Source: Epiperipatus broadwayi (taxonomy: Eukaryota > Onychophora > Udeonychophora > Euonychophora > Peripatidae). From it: DNA of 64,000 nucleotides. Positions within the stretch are counted from its first letter, which is position 1. Each line of letters opens with the position of its first letter. The position numbers and the translations under genes were made by a program. The DNA lies in NCBI GenBank assembly GCA_028023455.1, contig JAQFVV010006215.1, positions 1 to 64,000 on the forward strand. Direction: 5' to 3'. Positions 1 through 10,249 of the stretch are shown piece by piece. The notes beneath the pieces are model-generated. The model was not told the DNA's origin. It searched no databases and saw nothing but the letters and a program-made list of their open reading frames with translations.

Positions 1-193
1 CAAGAGAAAATATGAATGCTTTGTTTGTAAAATCTTTAACCCATAATAATGTCATTTCCCTTTGTCAGTCAGCTCATAGAGAAGAAACTCAGATTATGAA
101 CTAGGGGAATAAAATAAGATAATAATGTTTTTTTAATTTGTTGTTCATGTTTGTTATTATATTATACTAGTTTTCACTAGGATATATATATAT
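1..193. other. A/T-rich flank, no gene seen
   Basis: No coding or RNA signal is visible. The last bases are an AT dinucleotide run, into which the downstream LTR element appears to have inserted, so its target-site duplication cannot be resolved. Confidence 0.6.
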
Positions 194-2710
194 TGTTCCA
201 AGTCTGAATTGGCACATGTATATAAAATAATTTTGTCTAAAAAAATTATTAAAATAAAAATCTTTCTGTAAAAGGGTTTTGAAATAAAAGTTGGAAAATA
301 ATTGATTAAAAGTGGGAAGGATTTTCTTTAGAAAGTTAAACTAAAAGTTTTATAAAAGGAAGTAAAGTTTTTCTTATTAGTATTAGTAAAAATAAATAGT
401 TTTGATGTGTAGAATAAAATTATTATTATTAGTTGAAATATAATTCAAGTTTAAAATATAAATCTCTTTTATTTAAATTAAAGAAAGGTAATCTTAAAAC
501 TAGTTTTGATTTTAGAATAAAATTATATATGTGCGTATATATGTGCAATTGTAAATAAAAAAAATGTATGCATAATAAATATTAAAATGAAATAAAAGAA
601 GATTATCATTAAAAAACACAGCAGTGGCTACTAATTAAAGATATAAAAACAACATGATGGCTACTACTAATTAAACGATCTTTCAAAAACATAAAATTAT
701 CAAAGGAATTTCGACAACAGATATTGCCGGAGGATATTAAAAAACAACATGTCATAGGTATAAAGAACCAATTTTTTATCTGACATTCAGGGAGGCACAA
801 TCATTTCAGTCTAGTCTAGAGATAACAGTGCAATTTATTATGTATCCAGAAACAGAAATGCAGTGTTAAAACCTTGGAAAACATACATCTTACTCCAGCC
901 TGAGTCAAATAAGATCAGCAAGATCTGCCCATGAAATAATGTCTTCTAACAGCTTGAAGAATTCTGTCAATATCTAATTGTCTCCAATAATAATAAAGTG
1001 AATAATAATGAAAACCTTCAAGGAAACGTCCCAGCCGGCTGGAAATATTCTCACCTAAAGCAGTAGCCAAAGAAAACGAAGTTCTACATCCACATTCAAA
1101 ATCCTAGGTAATAATATTTCATATTCTTATTTCTATAATAGCCATTGCATTAATTCATAAAACCTCCAGAGACAAGTAATTTGAACTCTATAAGCATGCA
1201 TAAAATGAACTATTGATGTGCGTGTTTGTTAATGCTGTATGATTTTATAAACATCAAATATTATTTATGCTTTCTCATAAGAATATATTATAGTGTGTTA
1301 ATTTAAAATGTGTGTGTGGTATATTAGATTTATAAAATGTTTAAAATTAGTAAATGTTAATTAAAATAAATGGTCTTTAAAACTTAAACTTTATTTGTCG
1401 ATCAATTCTTTTTTACCAATCTTGTCATCAATTGTTTTATTAATTCTTTCACCATATAATTAATAATATTTTTGTTAATGATTAAAAAAAAATAGACTGA
1501 GCTAGTTAAGGGAATTGTTTTGAGCGTTGGATTTATGGGAGCCTACGGTCCAAATATGTTAGTTTTAGACTAGCTGGCGCCCGGGGTTTACTCTGAAACA
1601 AATAAAATGTTTGGATAGTAGGGGTTTGAATTTAGCAGCTTTAAGGGGGCCACAAAATGATTGTGGGTATTGTTAATAGTTAAAGCTATCAATAATATTT
1701 CCCACTTTGCTCGAATGTGCCGGTTCATTCATGTAACATTTATAATTACACCTGGGTCTCGTTTTACTCGATAGATAGGTTCCTCAGAAAACACGCACAA
1801 ACGAAATCACGCAAAAATAGACGTAACTTATATTGAAAAGGGGGCATGTGGTCTGTGATTTTTCAAAATTCGCATAAAAGCAAAGCACCAACGTAAAATT
1901 ACTTTAAAATTCGCGCAAAAAAAAATAAGGAAATAAAATATGACTAATAAAAAATTTCAAATTTGAAAAAAATTGATACAAGACAAACTTTTTTTAACTA
2001 TAATATTTAATTTTATTCAAAATAATATATTTTTATGCATAATTTACAGTACAGTAATTTACATTTTTTTATACACGTTTTAATTATTATGATTTTCTGG
2101 TGACAACGTAATTAGTAATTAATCTTTGAGACGATGATTTTATTAATTGTTTACAAAGCTCGCAATATCCAGACATACAACCATTTAGCTCTCAGTTGGA
2201 ATTTAAGAGCACGTTAATGATTAGTGTCATTAATAAGAAAATAATAATTGATTACGTTCTTTTTTAAAAAGCAAAAACAGAATGTGATTTAAAATGCAAA
2301 ATTAACACACACAATGTTTGAACAAATTTACATTATAATCTTGTAAAATTTAATATGTGTATGCATAAAATGTGGAAATCATGATTTTAATTTCATTATT
2401 GCATAAAATCTTACTATTATAAAGCACTGAAAATATTGAAATTACTAAGTTGAAAGTCGCATTCCAATAATGTGCTATTACTTTCAATATAACGTAAGTG
2501 CGCAAAATTTATTATTTAAAGTAATAGCGCATTATCGGAAATCGACTTCCGGTGAAACACGAATCGCGTAACTTCAAAATCATGTTAAATAAGTCCACGT
2601 AAAAAGAGACCCAGGTGTACATAAGATTATAAATGTGTTATAAAGAAGTTTGAAACCAGCCAAAACTTTTGCAGTGTAAGTAAGATCTTCTACGGAGCAA
2701 ACCCAGTACA
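194..2710 (+). repeat. 5' LTR, interrupted by a MITE
   Basis: It matches the 3' LTR from TGTTCCAAGTCTGAATTGG at the left to CAGTACA at the right. The first bases have drifted from the 3' copy (TGTGACAAGGCCGAATTGG). It is about 1.65 kb without the 869-bp element at 1749-2617, and it lacks the 141-bp insertion found in the 3' LTR. The unfilled site for that insertion is at 632-644. Confidence 0.8.
1749..2617. mobile_element. Tigger/pogo-like MITE, 869 bp, TA target duplication
   Basis: The ends are inverted repeats of about 20 bp (CACCTGGGTCTCGTTTTAC on the left, matching the right end with one or two changes). TA lies directly outside both ends (1747-1748 and 2618-2619). The 3' LTR shows the empty site near 6727-6735 with a single TA. 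The subterminal text GATAGATAGGTTCCTCAGAAAA followed by short ACGCAAA-type runs resembles known Tigger (pogo, Tc1/mariner superfamily) ends; that family call is inference. There is no transposase ORF, so it is non-autonomous. It inserted after the LTR element had integrated. Confidence 0.85.
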
Positions 2711-2715
2711 TTAAA

Positions 2716-2733
2716 TGGCTATACCCAACTTGG
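2716..2733 (+). promoter_or_regulatory. Candidate tRNA primer-binding site
   Basis: Five bases after the 5' LTR ends at CAGTACA, the sequence TGGCTATACCCAACTTGG begins with the TGG expected of a site complementary to a tRNA CCA end. I could not match it to a particular tRNA, and the 5-base gap is a little long. Confidence 0.35.
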
Positions 2734-3193
2734 GGCTGAACCCTAAGAAACAATAGTAAGTAAACACTTTGTTTCTTGTTTGAGAATAAAATTAATTTTA
2801 TACAAAAGCTAAATTACATATTTAAATTGGTTTAAATTTAAAAAAAAGAATTGACCAAAAACTTTTTTTTTCTTTAAATGAAAAGAGATTTATGCTATTT
2901 ACATTCGTTAAATCATTCTGTTAAATCACAGACAGTTGAGTGTTTTGGGTGGAGTTAAGGCATTAAGAATGGGTAGATAAAAGGACAAAGGGGTAGAGTC
3001 AGCATATGTTTCTGCTTTAGTAAGAAAAATAAATAAACAATAATAATTTTTGATTTGTTGATGCAAAAGATAATTTTAAAAATATAAAAAATAATAGCAT
3101 AACTATGAATAAAGAAATGGAGCTGGAAGAAAGCCCAATATATTTTAAAAATCCCCAGGTAGTGGAAAAAAAAAAGAAGTATCTGAGACATGA

Positions 3194-3622
3194 ATGATGA
3201 TGAATATGATGCAAGATCTCAAAGAAGAATTGTGTCAGAAATTTGAACAAGGCCAGCTACAACTTAAAACAGAAATTAAGGAACTCAGAGCGGAAGTAAG
3301 AGAAATAAGACATGAAATTACAGGAAAGGTAGAGATAAATCAAGAGATCATAGAATTAGATTTTGTCAAAGAAAATAAGGAAGTTGAGGTCATGAAAGAG
3401 ATAGTAGAGTCAGATAGTGGTAAATATAGTAGTTTGGAAATAGAAATTGAATTAGAATCAGATAGCATTGTGACAGATAAAGTAGAAACAAATGTAGATC
3501 AAGAAATAGAAGAGAGACATAAGTTAAAGGTAGAAGATAGTGCAGAAATGTTTTTACAAAAATTTAAAAAGGTTAAAGTAAAAGTTTGTGTTTGTTTCAA
3601 ATGGAGATTTAAAATGAAGTGA
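3194..3622 (+). CDS. Gag-like coiled-coil protein fragment of the LTR element
   Basis: This 142-residue ORF starts at a run of methionines and is made almost entirely of charged heptad-like sequence (EELCQKFEQGQLQLKTEIKE, then KELRAEVREIRHEI). This predicts a long coiled coil over residues 8-50, followed by an acidic E/V/D-rich stretch. N-terminal coiled coils of this sort are common in arthropod and mollusc gypsy Gag proteins, and its position after the LTR and candidate primer site fits gag. No capsid homology region or CCHC zinc knuckle is visible before the stop. Purine-rich decayed sequence with similar codon flavour continues to about 3840, so the frame was probably longer. It could equally be an unrelated acquired ORF. 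There is no sign that it is still expressed. Confidence 0.45.
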   Translation: MMMNMMQDLKEELCQKFEQGQLQLKTEIKELRAEVREIRHEITGKVEINQEIIELDFVKENKEVEVMKEIVESDSGKYSSLEIEIELESDSIVTDKVETNVDQEIEERHKLKVEDSAEMFLQKFKKVKVKVCVCFKWRFKMK

Positions 3623-5008
3623 AAGAATAGGAAAAAATATTCACAGTTAGGAAAAATATGGAGGTCTGTGAAGCTTAAAGGTTTTCTGATTTACAAGGCA
3701 GAAAATAGAACAAAACAAGAAAGAGATAAAGCAATAAATTTTAATCAAGGAAGAGATGTGAGAATATGGGGTATAATTTATGATAGTGAGTTAGTAGAAA
3801 AAAAGAAGGAACCACCTGACATAGTTTAAAAGTTAGTAAATGGGCGGAATAGTAAAGGAAATAAATAAAAAGGACTGGAAATGGACAATGAGCATGAATA
3901 TGATTATTCTAACATCAATAATCTGGTAAATTAAATCTGAAACTTTTATTAAAACTTAAGACAATAAATTAAAAATAAATGAATAATGATAAATTAAAAG
4001 GAAAGTCAAAATCAGGATTTGTTTAAGTAATAATAATAACGGAGGCTTCATAGAATAAAAGATTTTTCCCCTCTCCACGCACAGATTAATAAAGAAAAAT
4101 ATTACAGTAAATAAATGGGTCAACTTAATGTTTTAAAAGTAAAGCCTGTAGGATTAAAAAATGAAAAAGATAATGGAATTTCTAGAATAAAATCAAGTTA
4201 GTCAAATAGATATTTGTATAATAATGAATCGTAAGAAAGTAAAAGTTTTTTTTTTTCTGAGTACACGCACATTAAAATGAAATAGTTTTCTGAATATATG
4301 CATGTTAAATAAGGAAGTTAAAGTAATAGTTTAAGAAAAAAAAAATTATAATATACATAAATATGGATAATGTTCGTATGGGTTTAAAAATAATATCGTA
4401 ATATAAATAAATATGTAAACTGATGTCCGTGATAGTTTAGAATAGTATTGTAAGATTAAATAAAATAGGAAGTCAATCTAAGTTGTATTAAGAGTGTATA
4501 AGGGTTTGAAACTAAAGGGAATGAGGGTAGTATAAAAATAAGTTTAGTTAAGGATAAGTTTAAAGCTGTCGACTGGATAAAATTTAGTACCCGTAATGGA
4601 CTTATCAGGGATCATTCCTCATTTTCCAAAGTGTAAGACAGAAATGGACAGTTGAAAATTCCTGCCATTCGCAGTGACCTCTTTTTTTTCAAGTCTGGTA
4701 GAAACCTGGCAAATGAAGCTTTGATTTTATATACATGTAAGTCGGTATAAGTCAGAAAATCTGCTTCCACTTCATTTCCAAAAGATCCCTGTGCCACAAA
4801 TTTAGTTTGTCCCGGTGATCGCTATCCAGAACTCAGAACATTGTAAGAAATGTTGCCAGCATCAAAAGAAGTATAGTATAATTAAAGATTGCCCTTAGTA
4901 CGTTAAGTAAAAGATATCAAAAAGCAAACTTAGAAAATTAATAAATATTTAGAATCAAGAATTAAAGTTGCAAGAGATAAAATGGCCAAAAATGACGCAT
5001 TTTACTCT
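3623..5008 (+). other. Non-coding interior of the LTR element
   Basis: No pol domains can be read in any frame. The stretch to about 3840 looks like decayed gag; after that the strand is strongly A-rich. The final ~100 bases lead into the polypurine tract. This is either a naturally non-coding interior or the scar of a deletion. Confidence 0.5.
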
Positions 5009-5026
5009 AAAACGAAGGGGGGGGGG
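5009..5026 (+). promoter_or_regulatory. Polypurine tract (plus-strand primer)
   Basis: The sequence AAAACGAA followed by ten Gs sits immediately before the TGTAATGTGAC start of the 3' LTR. A purine tract directly abutting a TG-starting LTR is the usual plus-strand priming site in gypsy-type elements. Confidence 0.75.
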
Positions 5027-6818
5027 TGTAATGTGACAAGGCCGAATTGGCACATGTATATAAAATAATTTTGTCTAAAAAAATTAATAAAATAAAAATC
5101 TTTTGTAAAAGAGTTTGAAATAAAAGTTGGAAAATAATTGATTAAAAGTGGGAAGGGGTTTTCTTTAGAAAGTTAAACTAAAAGTTTTATAAAATGAAGT
5201 AAAGTTTTTCTTATTAGTATTCGTAAAAATAAATAGATTTGATGTGTAGAATAAAATTATTATTATTAGTTGAAATATAATTCAAGTTTAAAATATAAAT
5301 CTCTTTTATTTAAATTAAAGAAAGAAAGGTAATCTTAAAACTAGTTTTGATTTTAGAATAAAATTATATATGTGCGATTGTAAATAAAAAAAAATGTATG
5401 CATAATAAATATTAAAATGAAATAAAAGATTATCATTAAAAAACGGAGTGGTGGCTACTAATTAAAGATATTAAGTAATAACCTGTATATTTATACTTTA
5501 CGTTTGTCCAATATAATAATAAATGGAAGAGCACACTTCCAATGTAAAGCTATAACAACAAATTGAAAATTAATAAGCTTTATGTTGGAAGTGTGAAAGC
5601 ACGATTTATTATTAATTAAAGATATGAAAACAACACATTGTGATGGCTACTACTAATTAAATGATCTTCAAAAACAGGATTATCAAAGGAATTTCGACAA
5701 CAGATATTGCCAGAGGATATTAAAGAACAACACATCATAGGTATAAAGAGCCAATTTTTTATCGGACATTCAGGGAGGACAATCATTTCAGTCTAGTCTA
5801 GAGATAACAGTGAAATTTATTATGTATCCAGAAACAGAAATGCAGTGTTAAAACCTACGGAAAACATATGTCTTTCTCCAGCCTGAGTCAAATAAGATCA
5901 GCAAGATCTGCCCATGAAATAATGTCTGCGTAACAGCTTGAAGAATCTCTGTCAATATCTAATTGTCTCCAATAATAATAAAAGTGAATAATAATGAAAC
6001 TCTTCAAGGAAACTTCAGAGCCAACTGGAAATATTCTCACCTAAAGCAGTAACCAAAGAAAACGAAGTTCTACGTCCACATTCAAAATCCTAGGTAATAA
6101 TATTTCATGTTCTTATTTCTATAGTAGCCATCGCATTAATTCATAAAACTTCCAGAGACAAGTAATTTGAACTCTATAAGCATGCATAAAATGAACTATT
6201 GATGTGCGTGTTTGTGAATGCTGTATGATTTTATAAACATCAAATATTATTTATGCTTTCTCATAAGATATATATTATAGTGTGTTAATTTAAAATGTGC
6301 GTGTGTTATATTAGATTTATAAAATGTTTAAAATTAGTAAATGTTAATTAAAATAAATGGTCTTTAAAACTTAAACTTTATTTGTCGGTCAATTCTTTTT
6401 ACCAATCTTGTCATCAATTGTTTTATTAATTCTTTTCACCACTAATTAATAATATTTTGTTAATGATTAAAAAAATAGACTAAGCTAGTTAAGGGAATTG
6501 TTTAGAGTGCTGAATTATGAGCCTACGGTCCGGATACATTAGTCTTAGACTAGCTGGTGCCCGGGGATTACTCTGAAACAAATAAAGTGTTTGGATAGTA
6601 GGGGTTTGAATCTAGCAGCCAAGGTGGGCCACGAAATGATCGTGGGTATTGTTGATAGTTAAAGCTATCAATAATATTTCCCACTTTGCTCGAACGTGCC
6701 GGTTCGTTCACGTAACATTTATAATTAAATAAGATTATAAATGTGTTATAATAAAGTTTGAAACCAGCCAAAACCTTTGCAGTGTAACTAAGATCTTCTA
6801 CGAAGTGAACACAGTACA
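5027..6818 (+). repeat. 3' LTR, with a 141-bp palindromic insertion
   Basis: This is a direct repeat of the 5' LTR, running from TGTAATGTGACAAGG to ACAGTACA. It lacks the 869-bp MITE but carries an extra 141 bp at 5472-5612. The two LTRs otherwise differ by scattered substitutions and 1-4-base indels, indicating an old insertion. Confidence 0.8.
5472..5612. mobile_element. 141-bp insertion ending in a palindrome, 13-bp direct repeats
   Basis: The 13-mer TAATTAAAGATAT occurs on both sides (5459-5471 and 5613-5625) but only once at the matching place in the 5' LTR (632-644), which proves an insertion or a precise deletion between repeats. The insert has a ~43-base unpaired leader, then inverted arms 5515-5549 and 5578-5613 around a 28-base loop (core CACACTTCCAA / TTGGAAGTGTG). 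No poly(A) tail or known terminal motif is present. Confidence 0.75.
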
Positions 6819-6848
6819 ATATATATATATAGCTAGGATATATATATG

Positions 6849-7174
6849 GCTGTAGAAAGGAGTTTGCTATTAATTGAAAGGAGACCCTTTGATTCCTCTT
6901 GGAGGCCTTAAAGGAACTGAGCAGGGCAAAGTCCTAATGTCCACTTCATACGTTCTTGTCATTGCAGCTGTTATTACTATGTGATTATTCATATAGTATA
7001 CGAACATGGATGGGCTGCTCACCAACATGCATTAGCCAGCATGGTGAGTTTATTGGCTTTTTTACCTCTGAGTTTAAGATCAAGAAACACCCTAGTCTTT
7101 CCTCTCAGTGCCTGATATGGCAGAATGAATGTTTGTGTAAATGATAAATATTTTTCCAATGCATATATATAATT
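6849..7174 (+). other. 5' UTR of the RTE LINE
   Basis: This stretch is less A/T-rich than its surroundings and lies between the start of the element and the endonuclease frame. A 62-codon open frame (6956-7144) shows no recognisable domain and is probably incidental. Confidence 0.45.
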
Positions 7175-8040
7175 ATGACAGACAAAAATAAAGCATGGCC
7201 CTTATTCCCAGGAAGCTGTAAAGTCACCAACCAAGGCAGCGGTTGGTGGCAGAAGGCAGAGGGTGCTAAAAATCCCCTGATTGCAGACCCAGGCTGCCAT
7301 TTGATGACGACTTTTTATTTAGGTACTTACAACTGCAGATCACTTTCAAGTGAAGGAAGATTGCAAGAATTAGAAGAAGAACTGTCTTATATTAAATGGG
7401 ACATTATTGGACTTTGTGAAGTTAGAAGAAAAGGTGAAGAGATAATTGATTTAAAAAGTGGACATATACTCTATTATAAAGGCACAAATATTGGAAATAC
7501 AAGTGGAGTAGGATTCATTATAAATAAAAAGTGGAAGAACAATATTGTGGAGACTGATGGTGTATCTGTCAGAGTGGTAAGATTAGTTATACAACTTAAT
7601 AGCAGATACCAAATGGAGGTAATTCAGGTTTATGCCCCAACAAGTTCTCATAGTGATGAAGTAGTAGAAGATTTTTATATGGATGTACAAAAGGCTTTTG
7701 ATCAGAGTAAACAACATTTTAAAATTGTTATGGGAGACTTTAATGCTAGAATTGGTAAACAAATGAAAGATGAAAGTGCTGTAGGTAATTTTGGTTATGG
7801 TAATAGAAATGAGAGAGGACATAGACTTGGGGAGTTTGCAGAAAAATAAAAACTTTATATTATGAATTCTTTTTTTGAGAAAAATGTTAAAAGGAAATGG
7901 ACATGGAAGCATCCAAATGATGGTACAGCAGAATTGGATTATATTTTCACTGACAGGAAATATATATTTCAAGATTGCAATGTTCTTAATAAATTTAACA
8001 CAGGAAGTGTTCATCCATTAGTAAGGTGTAAGATATGTGT
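7175..8040 (+). pseudogene. RTE LINE APE-type endonuclease domain
   Basis: The endonuclease nicks target DNA to prime reverse transcription. The frame opens at an ATG and reaches the family motif LGTYNCRSLSSEGRLQELEE near residue 50. It continues with DIIGLCEVRRKGEE (catalytic Glu), VIQVYAPTSSH and IVMGDFNARIGK (catalytic Asp/Asn). After an in-frame TAA at 7847-7849 the same frame resumes as [20 protein letters not shown], then ELDYIFTDR and [12 protein letters not shown], the end of the domain. The last catalytic motif normally reads S/T-DH or similar; here SVHPLV stands in its place. Proteins of this kind are often labelled 'craniofacial development protein 2-like' in databases. The stop makes it a pseudogene. 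Confidence 0.88.
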
Positions 8041-9330
8041 TAATGTAAAACTAGAGAGACAAAAATTATTAAGAAAAACAATATTTACAGTTGATATTCC
8101 TAATCTTCAGAAACATTCTAATGAATTTAAATTAGAACTTACAAATCGGTTTCAAGTATTAGTAGATTTTGAACATGATTCAGATTTGAATGAAATTAAT
8201 ATGAAAATAACTGATACACTTTTAAAAACTGCAACAGAGATAGCTGGTAGAAAAAAGCAGCAATTGACCAATAAAATTTCTACTGAGACTAGAGAATTTA
8301 TGAAGAAAAGAAGGAATATGAAGATATACAAAAATGATGCATTAAAAAGGATTGAATATCTCGAATTTTGTAAAATGGTGCGAAAAAGAGTTGAAAATGA
8401 TATAAGAAAGTATAACTGTGAACTAGCAAGGAAAGCTGTAGAAGAAAATAAAAGTCTCAAGAATGTAAAACAACATTTTGGTATTGGTAGGAAATTTATA
8501 TCTGCAATAAGAAAAAAAGATGGAATTATTACTAAAAAGAGAGATGACATCATGAAATTGGTAGAAGATTTTTATCAAGAATTATATAGTAATAAAGAAC
8601 AAGTACCTCCTATATCTATTACATCCTCCGAATTGCCCAGAATTTTAAATGAAGAAGTGAGACATGCAATTAAATGTATGAAGAAAGGAAAGGCTCCAGG
8701 TAATGATGGAATTATAATTGATATATTAAAAGAAGCAGGTGAAGAAATAGAATTTTTTTTAGCAAAGTTATATACCAAATGTCTAAATGATAAAGATGTA
8801 CCAGATGATTGGAAGAATGCAGTAATAATATTAATATTTAAAAAAGGTGATAAAGAAGATATTAGAAATTACAGACCTATCAGCCTTTAATCAGTTTTAT
8901 ATAAAATTTTTACCAAGATAATTACAACTCGTCTACAGAGAACATTGGATTTCCACCAACCAAGAGAACAAGCTGGATTTAAAAGTGGTTTTAGTACAAT
9001 AGATCATATCCAGGTGTTGAGAGAAGTTATAGAAAGAACAAATGAATATGAGTTGTCATTATGTTTTGGATTTGTAGATTATGAAAAGGCATTTGATTCT
9101 ATAAACATTTCTTCAGTGATTAAAGCATTGGATCATCAAGGTATAGATCCAGGATATTGTCATATTTTAAAGAATATTTATAAAAATGCAACAGCAACAA
9201 TTAGATTACATAATGGTACTGTGAAAGTCAACATTGAAGAACGGAAGTCTGAACTCCATATTCCCAAAACTTTTTACAGCAGTGCTGCAAGAAGTATTTT
9301 GTGGATTAAAATAGGAAACTAAAGGAGTGA
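8041..9330 (+). pseudogene. RTE LINE reverse transcriptase, N-terminal and palm part
   Basis: The same frame as the endonuclease continues through a basic linker into [37 protein letters not shown], then NYRPISL and a TAA at 8888-8890 (one base from TTA, Leu). It resumes as SVLYKIFTKIITTRLQ, REQAGFKSGFSTIDHI and FVDYEKAFDSI, which carries the first catalytic Asp. Near 9235-9250 a frameshift occurs; the next motif, PKLFTAVLQEVF, is in another frame and ends at a TAG near 9312. HLDFADDVVVFAN (about 9354-9392) keeps the FADD catalytic pair intact. It is clearly RTE type, but the breaks rule out an active enzyme. Confidence 0.88.
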
Positions 9331-10088
9331 AAGTAAATGGAGATTATTTAAGTCATTTAGATTTCGCAGATGATGTAGTTGTTTTTGCAAATAATGCTTC
9401 AGAGCTGCAGGAAATGTTGCAGGAGTTATCAGATGAAAGTAGGACTAAAGATAAATGTTAAAAAGACTAAAGTAATGTTTAATCAATTTGCTCAAAATAT
9501 GAAAATAAAGATTGATTATGATGAATTAGAAAAAGTTAACAGTTACAAATATCTTGATCAGACTATTAATACAGATGGAAACATAATGGAGGAAATTAAT
9601 CATAGAATTAAAGTTGCTTGAAGTGCTTTTGGTAGAAATAACTTGAAACTAAAAGGAAATATGCCTATGTGTTTGAAAAGGAAGGTTTTTAACAAATGTG
9701 TTTTACCAGTTCTTACTTATGGATCTGAGACTTGGACACTTAATAGAAGAGCAATACAGAGACTTCAGATCACTCAAAGAAGTATGGAGATATATGTTGG
9801 GAGTAACAAGAAGAGATTGAAAATGCAATGTATGGGTAAGAGAACAAACAGGTGTTACTGACCTCATTGAAAAAATTAAAAGATTGAAATGGAGTTGGGC
9901 TGGACATATTGCTAGAAGAGATGATAATAGATGGACAATTGAAATTTTAAACCAGACTCCAAGAGATTGTAAAAGACCCAGAAACAGACCACATGTGAGA
10001 TGAATGGATGAAATAAGGAAGTGTGCAGGGGTGATGGGGAGAAGCTCAAGATCGGAGAAGATGGATTAAACTTGGAGAGACCTTGATC
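9331..10088 (+). pseudogene. RTE LINE RT thumb and C-terminal domain
   Basis: A frame change follows FADD, and the frame 9379-9621 reads VGLKINVKKTKVMFNQ and VNSYKYLDQTINTDGN, ending at a TGA that replaces the Trp codon of the conserved AWSAFG. The next frame (9643-9861) has MCLKRKVFNKCVLPVLTYGS and ETWTL, followed, after further shifts, by LKWSWAGHIARRDDNRW and PRNRPHVR. These are the signature C-terminal motifs of RTE/BovB proteins. The coding part ends shortly before a GATTGATAATGGTTGATGAT tail. Confidence 0.87.
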
Positions 10089-10180
10089 CTGCAGTGGATT
10101 GATAATGGTTGATGATATATATATATGTCATATTATTATTACTATTTGTGGGATATTCCATGTAGTTAAAAAAAAAAAGC

Positions 10181-10230
10181 TAAATGCTGACGTTTCAGTA
10201 CAATATCAAGTACCTTCCTCAGAGCGTTCT
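10181..10230 (-). other. Hammerhead-like CTGANGA-helix-GAAA motif
   Basis: Read on the minus strand: CTGAGGA, an A, GGTAC, an 8-base loop, GTACT, then GAAA and CGTC. The two 5-base arms pair (one G-T). The same arrangement occurs in the SINE/PLE tails at 38.55 and 62.43 kb. PLE terminal repeats are known to carry hammerhead ribozymes, so this may be a PLE remnant. The third strand with a cleavage site was not found. Confidence 0.4.
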
Positions 10231-10249
10231 CTTTTTTAAATTATAATAA

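Larger units (their letters stand above)
194..6818 (+). mobile_element. Long-LTR retrotransposon with gag-like ORF only
   Basis: Two long direct repeats (194-2710 and 5027-6818) flank a 2.3-kb interior. They align over nearly their full length once a nested insertion is removed from each copy, and look over 90% identical by eye. A purine tract ending in ten Gs abuts the right repeat, which starts TGTAATGTGACAAGG, and both repeats end CAGTACA; this is LTR architecture. The interior has one coiled-coil ORF and no recognisable protease, reverse transcriptase, RNase H or integrase. The element therefore looks non-autonomous (LARD-like) or is an internally deleted gypsy derivative. Both flanks are AT repeats, so no clear TSD is seen. 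Confidence 0.8.
6849..10113 (+). mobile_element. RTE-clade (BovB-like) LINE, nearly full length, inactive
   Basis: At ~3.27 kb it is close to the usual RTE length. It encodes an APE-type endonuclease followed by a reverse transcriptase in one ORF, and ends in a TGATGA-type tail rather than poly(A), as RTE elements do. AT-repeat sequence GATATATATATG on both sides (6837-6848 and about 10114-10127) could be a target-site duplication but is low in complexity. The ORF is broken by stops and frameshifts. A 5'-truncated relative lies at 18914-19182. Confidence 0.88.

Noticed and set aside
2955-3250. Two overlapping minus-strand frames rich in F, I and H
   Set aside because: They lie antisense to the gag-like region and A-rich leader; low complexity, no motif.
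6811-6848. A target-site duplication shared by the LTR element and the left flank (CTAGGATATATATA at 177-191 and 6834-6847)
   Set aside because: Too long for a gypsy TSD and made mostly of AT repeat; the right-hand copy is separated from the LTR end by more AT repeat.
7583-8014. 143-codon minus-strand frame opposite the RTE endonuclease
   Set aside because: It is the antisense shadow of readable endonuclease motifs on the plus strand and has no domain of its own.
8152-8553. 133-codon minus-strand hydrophobic frame
   Set aside because: Antisense of the RTE linker and RT; the F/L/S-rich composition follows from Lys/Glu/Arg codons on the coding strand.
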